From: CALMEC01 sp964393105
Lineage (GTDB): Bacteria > Actinomycetota > Thermoleophilia > Miltoncostaeales > Miltoncostaeaceae
Length of the DNA stretch: 64,000 bases
Reading direction: 5' to 3'
NCBI GenBank assembly: GCA_964393105.1
Contig: CAYMSM010000060.1
Coordinates: 1 to 64,000, forward strand
Shown: piece after piece, positions 8,033 through 14,738 of the stretch
Layout: every line of letters begins with the position of its first letter
How positions within the stretch are numbered: the stretch's first letter is position 1
Notes under the pieces: generated by a model
The model's database searches: none
What the model was told of the DNA's origin: nothing
What the model saw: the letters and a program-made list of their open reading frames with translations, nothing else
Translations under genes and position numbers: made by a program

Positions 8033-8992
8033 GTGCGCGCGATCTGGAAGGGCTTCATCAGCTTCGGGCTCGTCACCATCCCGGTCGGGATCGGGTTGGC
8101 CCAGCAGCGACGGGAGGTGAGCTTCCGCAACCTCTCGCGCGAGAGCATGGTGCCCGTCCGGCAGAAGCGGTGGGACCCCGTCCGCGACACCGAGATCGGC
8201 CCGGACGACATGATCAAGGGCTACGAGGTCTCCAAGGGCAGGTTCGTCACCGTCGAGGAGGACGAGCTCGCCCGGTTCTCCGCCAAGCAGGAGAAGACGA
8301 TCGAGATCCTGGAGTTCGTGGACCTCGCGGACATCGATCCGGTCTACTTCGAGCGCGCGTACTGGGTCGAGCCGCAGGAGCGCGCCGAGCGGCCCTATGC
8401 CCTGCTGTTACATGCGATGGAGAGAAGCGACCGCGGGGCCATCGGACGGTTCGTCCTCTCCACCAAGGAGCACCTGGTCCTCGTGCGAGCGATGGACGGC
8501 GCCCTGGTCATCGAGACCCTCTACTACCCGGAGGACATCCGTATCGAGGAGCAGCGCGAGATCCAGGAGCGGATCGCCGGAGTGGAGGTCAAGCCCGAGG
8601 AGCTCGCGATCGCCGACCAGCTGATCGAAGCCCTGACGCACGACTTCGACGCCTCGAAGTACCGCAACGAGACGCGCCGGGCGCTCGTGGAGTTTCTGGA
8701 GGCGAAAGCCGACGGCCAGACACCCGTGATCCCGGATGACGTCGGCGAGCCGGCGCCGGTGGTTGACCTGATGGCGGCGCTCAAGGCGAGCCTGGCGGCC
8801 GGCGGACGGGCCGACGCCAACGACGCGGCCCCCCGCAAACCAGCGCGCAGACGGCCGGCCAAAGACCAGCTGTCGATCGAGGACACCAAGCTCCGGAAGG
8901 TGGAAGGGACCCAGGAGGAAACCGACACCAAGACGTCGAAGACAGCCGCGAGACCGGCTGCGACACGCTCGCGGGGTCGTAAAGCGTCCTGA
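8033..8992 (+). CDS. ku: Ku protein, DNA end-binding for non-homologous end joining
   Basis: This 319-residue bacterial Ku homolog forms a homodimeric ring that binds DNA ends and recruits a ligase. The N-terminus MRAIWKGFISFGLVTIPV is diagnostic. The bridge region has the Ku pattern YFERAYWVEPQERAERPYAL, and a basic low-complexity tail (KPARRRPAKDQ and onward, ending TRSRGRKAS) fits the lysine/arginine-rich DNA-binding extensions. The GTG at 8033 has AGGAGAG upstream with about 6 bases spacing; a GTG at 8030 is too close. No ligD is beside it in this window, although the two are often neighbours. Confidence 0.95.
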   Translation: MRAIWKGFISFGLVTIPVGIGLAQQRREVSFRNLSRESMVPVRQKRWDPVRDTEIGPDDMIKGYEVSKGRFVTVEEDELARFSAKQEKTIEILEFVDLADIDPVYFERAYWVEPQERAERPYALLLHAMERSDRGAIGRFVLSTKEHLVLVRAMDGALVIETLYYPEDIRIEEQREIQERIAGVEVKPEELAIADQLIEALTHDFDASKYRNETRRALVEFLEAKADGQTPVIPDDVGEPAPVVDLMAALKASLAAGGRADANDAAPRKPARRRPAKDQLSIEDTKLRKVEGTQEETDTKTSKTAARPAATRSRGRKAS

Positions 8993-9049
8993 CAGTCACC
9001 AAAGCGGTACCACTTCTCGGTTCGTACGGTTTGGATTTGCAGGGCAGAC

Positions 9050-10057
9050 GTGGGAAGATCCGCGGCCTTGCGTTTCGAACGTGACGAACGAGTCGAGCGA
9101 CGCCGCGCCCGCAGACGCCAGGTGCGCCGACGTCGCGTGGCCGTGTTCCTGATCCTGGCCGGCGTCGGAACGCTCGTCGCGTTCAGCACGACCTCGGTGT
9201 TCGGGCCCGCCGCGAAGGACCGGACAGCGGAGTCCGCAAAAGCCAAGGCGATTGAGCTGCCGCGAGGCGGCACCAGAATCCTTCCGGACTACCGGGTCGT
9301 CGCCTACTACGGATCGCCCGGCGGCACGCTGCTCGGGGCGCTCGGCGGAGGAACGCCGAGCCGTGTGGCCGAGCAGCTCGACGAGGAGGCCTCCGATTAC
9401 GGCTCGATCGCCCGTCCCGTGCTCCCCGCGTTCGAGCTGATCGCGACGATCGTGCACGCTGCCCCGGGTACCGACGGCAAGTGGCGATCCCGGCTGAGTG
9501 ACGACGTCATCTACACCTACCTGCAGGCGGCGCGCCAGCAGCAGATGATCCTGATCCTCGACATCCAGCCCGGCCGAGCCAAGTTCATGGACGAGGTCCG
9601 CCACTACGAGAAGTTCCTCGTGGAGCCCGACGTGTCGCTGGCGCTCGACCCGGAGTGGAGCATGGGTCCGGGCGAGGTGCCCGGGAGGGTCATCGGCCAG
9701 ACCAACGCGGCCACCATCAACGAGGTGTCGGCGTACCTGGATCAGATCGTGCAGACGAACAAGCTGCCCCAGAAGCTCCTGGTCATCCACGAGTTCACCG
9801 AGACGATGATCGAGAACCGCAGCGCGCTCGTTGAGCGTGAGGGCCTCGCCACGGTCTTGAACGTCGACGGCTACGGCACCCCCGAGCTCAAGACGGCCAA
9901 GTATGGCGACCTGACCAGCGACCCGCAGCGCCCGCCGTTTGTCTTCACCGGGTTCAAGCTCTTCTACGAGGAGGACCTCCGCAACGGCAGCCGCCTGATG
10001 AACTGGTCCGAGGTGCTGGAGCTCGACCCGCAGCCGGACGTCATCGTCTACGAGTAG
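9050..10057 (+). CDS. Conserved membrane-anchored protein of unknown function
   Basis: This 335-residue protein has a very basic N-terminus (RRRARRRQVRRRR) followed by one hydrophobic helix near residues 30-46, so it is probably an N-in, C-out anchored extracellular protein. The exported part has no repeats or known catalytic motif that I recognise. It contains RVVAYYGSPGG, LILDIQPGRAKF and LLVIHEFTE, an alternation of strands and helices that recalls a TIM-barrel hydrolase scaffold. The GTG start lies after a short 57-bp gap from ku. The convergent Tim44-like gene follows after 143 bp with no clear terminator. Confidence 0.75.
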   Translation: MGRSAALRFERDERVERRRARRRQVRRRRVAVFLILAGVGTLVAFSTTSVFGPAAKDRTAESAKAKAIELPRGGTRILPDYRVVAYYGSPGGTLLGALGGGTPSRVAEQLDEEASDYGSIARPVLPAFELIATIVHAAPGTDGKWRSRLSDDVIYTYLQAARQQQMILILDIQPGRAKFMDEVRHYEKFLVEPDVSLALDPEWSMGPGEVPGRVIGQTNAATINEVSAYLDQIVQTNKLPQKLLVIHEFTETMIENRSALVEREGLATVLNVDGYGTPELKTAKYGDLTSDPQRPPFVFTGFKLFYEEDLRNGSRLMNWSEVLELDPQPDVIVYE

Positions 10058-10200
10058 CGGCCTCCACCCGAGGGTCGCTCCGCTTCCCGAGCTCCCGCGT
10101 CAGCAAACGGTTCCCGCGCAATCCGTATCAGTCACCCTGTACCCGGAACTTAACCGCGTCTCGCACCTACCCGCTTCCGTACATGCTCCCGGGAACAACC

Positions 10201-11655
10201 TCAGCCGGGCCTCTCGCCTGCGGCGACGAGCTTCCACGGGCGCTCGGGATCGTCGTCGAGCTGCAGTACGAACCGCTGGGTGAACGTGGTTTCGCGATCC
10301 TTGGCACCGGCGAGGACATCGACCGTGTCGCGGTCCTCGATATAGCGAACGCCTGTGACCTTCGCGTCGATGGCGACGCGGATCGGGTCCTTGACCGCCA
10401 GCTTGGACACCGTGGCGAGCCGCATCTTGGGACCCCGGATCACCAGGCGGGTCTTGGGACCATTCGGCCGTAGGAGCTCCTCGGCGATGTCGGGCGGCGC
10501 GATGTCCAGCAGCGCCTCGTCATCGCCGTCGACCGCCTCCGCCCAGGCGCTGATCGCGCGACGAACCGACACCTCGATCAGATCAGGGTCGAGCCGGCCA
10601 TCGATCAGCGCCAAGTCGCGAGCGGCGTTGAGGGCGTCGTCGGCGAAGTCCACATCGACGAGCTCGCCGAGCGGGGTGCCGAGCGGCGCGCGGTTCTGAA
10701 CGCCCTGCTCCACCACCACCGCGTCACGGATCGACGCCACATCCTCCTCGGGGAGGGCCACCAACGGGTCGGTCAGGTTGTGCTCGCCTTCGACGTCCTG
10801 CTCGATCGACACGACGGTCAGCTGGCCGTCTCGGCTGCCGAGCGTCCAGTACTCACGCAAGTGGGCCTCTTGGGACGGATTGCCCGTGTGCGCGATGAGC
10901 CCGCCACCGCGATCGACCACGTAGTCGTCGAGGAGCGCGGCGACCCGGACGACCATGCGATCGTCCGTGTCGTCGGCCCGGTTGGTCAGACCGACGTACT
11001 CGACGTCGAGCCGCTTGACCTCGACCCGGTTGTGCCAGCCCTTCGCCTCGAGGTCGTCGAGGCGGCGACCCCACTCGATCATCAGATCGGGCCCGACCAG
11101 GTGTCGGAGCGAGTCCTGATCGCGCCCGTCCCACGCGGCCTGAACGTCCCGAAACAGCTTGTCGGCAGCCGCAGTCACCGCATCCGGGGCAAAGTACGCG
11201 TCGTCCTCGGCGGCCGTGCGGGCGGCAGGCGGGACGATCTCTGCACGGCGCTGGCGCTTGCGCTCGGTCGACTCGTCGCGCCACGCGGCGTACTGGCGGC
11301 TCCAGACCGCGACGCGGCGTTGCGCACGTTCGGCCATCTTGCCCATGACCCAGATCGCGACGAAGAATCCCGCGATGAGCAAGAGCCCGAAGAAGAACGC
11401 GCGGGGATCGTCGCTGATGAGGAAGGTGCCACCACCACCACCGCCACCGCCGCCACCGCCAAAACCGCCTCCGCCACCGCCGCCACCGAACCCGCCTCCC
11501 CCTCCACCGCCACCGAAGCCGCCGCTTCCGCCGCCGGCGGCGCCGAGACTGGGCCTGGGCGCAGTGATCGTCGGAAGGTTCGCGGCGCGCGCGCTGGAGG
11601 TCGAGATGAGCAGCACTCCAGACACGCTGATGAGGCTTCGCAGGGGTCGCTTCAT
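10201..11655 (-). CDS. Tim44-like domain protein with glycine-rich linker
   Basis: This 484-residue protein has a signal-like N-terminus (MKRPLRSLISVSGVLLI), then a long nearly pure Gly/Phe stretch at about residues 44-76. One membrane helix follows (about 84-102, FFFGLLLIAGFFVAIWVMG). After it come two helical/strand modules of the Tim44/SnoaL-like type, one beginning near ADKLFRDVQAAW and the other near ALNAARDLALIDG. Bacterial Tim44-like proteins are membrane-linked and poorly characterised. The ATG at 11655 overlaps the modC stop as ATGA, so it is co-expressed with the molybdate operon. Whether that link is functional is unknown. The frame extends far upstream only as an overlap of modC. 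Confidence 0.8.
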   Translation of the reverse strand: MKRPLRSLISVSGVLLISTSSARAANLPTITAPRPSLGAAGGGSGGFGGGGGGGGFGGGGGGGGFGGGGGGGGGGGTFLISDDPRAFFFGLLLIAGFFVAIWVMGKMAERAQRRVAVWSRQYAAWRDESTERKRQRRAEIVPPAARTAAEDDAYFAPDAVTAAADKLFRDVQAAWDGRDQDSLRHLVGPDLMIEWGRRLDDLEAKGWHNRVEVKRLDVEYVGLTNRADDTDDRMVVRVAALLDDYVVDRGGGLIAHTGNPSQEAHLREYWTLGSRDGQLTVVSIEQDVEGEHNLTDPLVALPEEDVASIRDAVVVEQGVQNRAPLGTPLGELVDVDFADDALNAARDLALIDGRLDPDLIEVSVRRAISAWAEAVDGDDEALLDIAPPDIAEELLRPNGPKTRLVIRGPKMRLATVSKLAVKDPIRVAIDAKVTGVRYIEDRDTVDVLAGAKDRETTFTQRFVLQLDDDPERPWKLVAAGERPG

Positions 11656-12746
11656 GAAGGAATGGTAGTTGTCCCCGCCGAGGGACCTCCCGGTCGGACG
11701 TCGCCCGTGTCGACGGGCGGAAGAGGGACGAGCCGGGTCGAGGAGGCCTTGAAGCTGGCCACGATGCGGACGCCGGGCGCGATGCCAAGCCGCTGGACCG
11801 ACTCGGACGTGACCTCCGCCACCAGGGGCCCGACGGTCACCCGCACGCGGTTCGCGACCGCAACGACGGATCCCACCAGCCCGCCGACGTGGTTGAGCGC
11901 CGACCCCTCCACGTCCCCGCGCGCGAGGGTGACGTCCCACGGGTGCACGACGACGGCGACCTGTCCGCTGCCGGGATCGGCCGAGCGCACCACGCCACCC
12001 GCGTCGAGTTCGATGACGGTCAGACCGCCTGCGCCCGGGGCTGCCCGACCGGGCAGCAGGTTCGCGCCCGTCAGACGGGCCACGAAGGGGTCGGCTGGCG
12101 CGGCGATCAGCTGCGCCGGCGTGCCCATCTGGCGGATGCGGCCGTCGACGAGGACGCCGACGCTCTCCGCCAGCGTTCCCGCCTCCTCGAAGTCGTGCGT
12201 GACGACGAGGGTCGGCAGGGACAGCTCCCGCAGGATCGCGGCGAGCTCCGCCCTGATCATCAGACGCGTCTCGGCGTCGAGCGCCGCGGTCGGCTCGTCG
12301 AGGATCAGCACCTTCGGATCGCGGGCGAGCGCACGGGCCAGGGCCACGCGCTGGCGCTCGCCGCCCGACAGCGTCGCCGGTCGCGCCGTAGCGAGGTGCG
12401 CGATGTCGAATCGCTCCAGAAGCTCCCTGGCCCGCGGGGCTCCTGCGAACGCAACGTTGCCCTCGACGGTCATGTGCGGGAACAGCGCGTAGTCCTGGAA
12501 CAGGTATCCGACCGACCGCTCCTCCGGGGGCAGGTGAATGCCCCGGGCGGCGTCGAACCAGGGCGCGATACCCAGCGCGATGCGGCCGCGGGTCGGGCGC
12601 ACCAGGCCGGCGATGGCGCCAAGGATCGTCGTTTTTCCGGCCCCTGAGGGACCGACGAGGGCAAGCGGCCGCTCGTCGAGCGTCAGGGCGACATCGAGCT
12701 CGTACCTCGTGAGCGGAACGGCGATGTCCACTTCGAGCGGGTCCAT
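11652..12746 (-). CDS. modC: Molybdate ABC transporter ATP-binding protein
   Basis: This 364-residue ATPase has Walker A GPSGAGKTT near residue 33, signature LSGGERQRVALARAL, Walker B VLILDEP and a switch His in VVTHDFEEA. The C-terminal third is a TOBE/Mop-type domain, which in ModC binds oxyanion and regulates transport. The ATG at 12746 is inside the 3' end of modB (64 bp overlap) and gives the normal N-terminus MDPLEVDIAVPL. It overlaps the Tim44-like gene by 4 bp. Tungstate rather than molybdate cannot be excluded. Confidence 0.92.
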   Translation of the reverse strand: MDPLEVDIAVPLTRYELDVALTLDERPLALVGPSGAGKTTILGAIAGLVRPTRGRIALGIAPWFDAARGIHLPPEERSVGYLFQDYALFPHMTVEGNVAFAGAPRARELLERFDIAHLATARPATLSGGERQRVALARALARDPKVLILDEPTAALDAETRLMIRAELAAILRELSLPTLVVTHDFEEAGTLAESVGVLVDGRIRQMGTPAQLIAAPADPFVARLTGANLLPGRAAPGAGGLTVIELDAGGVVRSADPGSGQVAVVVHPWDVTLARGDVEGSALNHVGGLVGSVVAVANRVRVTVGPLVAEVTSESVQRLGIAPGVRIVASFKASSTRLVPLPPVDTGDVRPGGPSAGTTTIPS

Positions 12747-13516
12747 CGTGGCACCACTTTCGCAGCGAGGAGCAGGATGACGCTGACAACGATGAGGAAG
12801 GCCCCGATCGCGAGCGCCTGGTTGAAATCGCGGTCGAACTCGGAGTAGATGGCGAGCGGAAGGGTCTGCGTGCGTCCCTGGAGGCTCCCGGCGAAGATGA
12901 TCGTCGCCCCGAACTCTCCGAGGCCCCTGGCAAAGGCGAGCGTGGAGGCCGCACCGAGGCCGGTCGCCGCAAGCGGACAGACGACGCGCCAGAACACCCG
13001 GCCGGGCCGTGCTCCCAGGGTTCTGGCGGCCGCCACGAGGTTCTGGTCCACCGCCTCGAACGCGCTGAGCGATCCACGGATGTGAAACGGCGCGGACACG
13101 AAAACCACCGCCATCACCACCGCTACCTGGCTGAACGGGATCTGTAGACCGAAGACGTCGAACGCGCCGCCCAAGAGGCCCCGCTGCCCGAACGCCGCGA
13201 GCATGCCCACGCCGGCGACGGCCGGGGGCAAGACGAGGGGGAGCTCGATCACCGAGATAGCGAGATCGCGACCGCGAAAGCGGTGGGTCGCCAGCGCGTA
13301 CGCCGCTGGTGTGCCGACGACAAGGACGATCACGTGCGCGATCACGCTGGTCTTGAGCGTGACACGAAGTGCGTCCCGCACCGTGTCCGAGCCGAGTTGC
13401 TGGACGATCTCCGCGAGGCCAGGACGGATGAAGATGGCGCTCAAGGGCAAGAGCAGAAAGACGAGCGTGAGCGAGAGGGCGGCCCCCTGGACCACCTCGA
13501 ACACCCTGATCCTCAC
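12683..13516 (-). CDS. modB: Molybdate ABC transporter permease
   Basis: This 277-residue permease has about five to six membrane helices. The typical ModB pattern ELPLVLPPAVAGVG lies near residues 92-105, and the EAA-like loop ending ARGLGEFGATI is diagnostic of molybdate/sulfate permeases. The ATG at 13516 overlaps the modA stop as ATGA. The last 21 codons overlap the start of modC in another frame, an unusually long overlap for this operon. Confidence 0.93.
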   Translation of the reverse strand: MRIRVFEVVQGAALSLTLVFLLLPLSAIFIRPGLAEIVQQLGSDTVRDALRVTLKTSVIAHVIVLVVGTPAAYALATHRFRGRDLAISVIELPLVLPPAVAGVGMLAAFGQRGLLGGAFDVFGLQIPFSQVAVVMAVVFVSAPFHIRGSLSAFEAVDQNLVAAARTLGARPGRVFWRVVCPLAATGLGAASTLAFARGLGEFGATIIFAGSLQGRTQTLPLAIYSEFDRDFNQALAIGAFLIVVSVILLLAAKVVPRWTRSKWTSPFRSRGTSSMSP

Positions 13517-14247
13517 GGCAAGCCGAATCCCGCGTCCCGAAACGCCTGTCGGCCCTCGGGGGAGCGAAGCTCTTCGATGAACGCCGCTGCGCGGTCCTTC
13601 CGGGTGCTCGAGGCGACGACCGCGACCGCGTAGCGCACCGGAGGTTGGACGCCGGCCGGTATCGCCACCGCCTCGACATCGTCGGCAACCGCCTGGGCGT
13701 CAGTTGCATAGGCAAACCCGGCGTCGGCTTCGCCCAGCGCCACCTTGCCGGCCACGGCGCGAACGTCATCTTCCTGGCTGGCCGCCTTGCCCACGAGTTC
13801 CGTCGCGCCGAGGTTCTGGAGCACCTTGCGGGTGTAGTCGCCGACCGGCACGCCCTTGTCGGCCATCAGGAACGTGATGCCGGACCGGCCGAGGTCGGCT
13901 ACGCCGGTGATGGCCTTGGGATTGCCCTTCTGCACGAGGAGCACCAGGCGGTTGGTGACGAACACGACCGGTTGAAGGACGACGCCGTCCGCGAGGAGTT
14001 CGTTCGGCAGACGCTCGTTGGCTGCGGCGAAGACGTCCGCCGGCGCGCCCTCCCGAAGCTGCGTCGCGAGCGTGTCGGAAGCGGCAAAGTTGTACTCGGC
14101 ATTCGGCTCGATCACGGGGAGCACGTCCGTGAGCGAGGCGGCGGCGGCGACAGTGAGGGCCCCGCCGCGTGCCCCGTCACCGCCGTCGCCACAACCCGCC
14201 GCCAGGAGCGCGGCCGCACACAACACCCCGGCGCCGAGAGACCTCAT
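13513..14247 (-). CDS. modA: Molybdate-binding lipoprotein
   Basis: This is a 244-residue periplasmic-type binding protein anchored as a lipoprotein (lipobox LLAAGC, Cys19). The mature part begins LTVAAAASLTDVLP, matching ModA, and continues with NFAASDTLATQL and GAPADVFAAAN, which are oxyanion-binding loops in the family. It overlaps the upstream regulator and downstream modB by 4 bp each, giving a tight regulator-modA-modB-modC operon. Confidence 0.93.
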   Translation of the reverse strand: MRSLGAGVLCAAALLAAGCGDGGDGARGGALTVAAAASLTDVLPVIEPNAEYNFAASDTLATQLREGAPADVFAAANERLPNELLADGVVLQPVVFVTNRLVLLVQKGNPKAITGVADLGRSGITFLMADKGVPVGDYTRKVLQNLGATELVGKAASQEDDVRAVAGKVALGEADAGFAYATDAQAVADDVEAVAIPAGVQPPVRYAVAVVASSTRKDRAAAFIEELRSPEGRQAFRDAGFGLP

Positions 14248-14624
14248 CGCTCCACCATCACAGAGGTGGACTTGACCACCACCGTCACCTGGTCACCCGG
14301 ACGCAGATCGAGATCCTCGGCGGCGTCGCGTGTGATGAGCGCGACCATTCGCGCCGGATCGCGAACCATGACCTCGACCAGCGCGACCATGCCGTCGACG
14401 CTCACCGTGCGCACCTCCCCCGCGAGTCGGTTGCGGGCGGAGAGACCCCGCGGCGAGGGGCCACCGCGCAGGCGCTCGACCTCGGCGACGGGGACGATAC
14501 GGTGGTTCGATCCGTCGCGCTCGACGCGGATCCGCCCCTGGCGGTCCCACCGCCGAAGCGTGTCGAGGCTGATCCCGAGCGCACGAGCGGCCGCACCGGC
14601 CGGCATGAAGTCCTGCATAGGCAT
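14244..14624 (-). CDS. HTH-Mop molybdate-responsive regulator
   Basis: This 126-residue protein fuses an excisionase/MerR-type helix-turn-helix (residues 8-50, GAAARALGISLDTLRRWDRQ) to one Mop/TOBE domain (about 62-126, SARNRLAGEVRTV to STSVMVER). The combination suggests DNA binding controlled by molybdate, a role analogous to ModE but with different architecture. It heads the mod operon (ATGA overlap with modA). A 13-bp palindrome covers its start codons and may be its own operator. ATG 14624 or 14618 could be the start; a TAG is in frame just upstream. Confidence 0.85.
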   Translation of the reverse strand: MPMQDFMPAGAAARALGISLDTLRRWDRQGRIRVERDGSNHRIVPVAEVERLRGGPSPRGLSARNRLAGEVRTVSVDGMVALVEVMVRDPARMVALITRDAAEDLDLRPGDQVTVVVKSTSVMVER

Positions 14625-14630
14625 TGCCTA
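14618..14630. promoter_or_regulatory. 13-bp palindrome over the start of the mod regulator
   Basis: TAGGCATTGCCTA is a perfect palindrome around a central base. It covers both candidate ATGs of the HTH-Mop gene. A weak promoter (TTGCGC, 17 bp, GATTAT on the minus strand) lies just upstream, so repressor binding here would block initiation of the mod operon. The assignment as an operator is inference. Confidence 0.5.
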
Positions 14631-14660
14631 GATAATCCCAGGTACCTCCTTAGAGCGCAA

Positions 14661-14680
14661 GGACCCGTCAGGACGGGCCC
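14661..14680 (-). terminator. Weak hairpin downstream of the mod promoter region, before gyrA
   Basis: Arms CCCGT and ACGGG (loop CAGG), extended by GG and CC beyond one mismatch, lie in the 114-bp gap between the gyrA stop and the mod regulator. There is no T tract, so termination is uncertain. Confidence 0.25.
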
Positions 14681-14738
14681 CGTGGTCAATCGCTGCCGCG
14701 GGAAGCCACAGATCGCCGGCCAATAGGGCGGGCGCCAC

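Noticed and set aside
11437..11535. A CRISPR-like or tandem repeat array of CCACCGCC units
   Set aside because: It is the Gly-rich coding tract of the Tim44-like gene on the other strand; units are too short and irregular for CRISPR.
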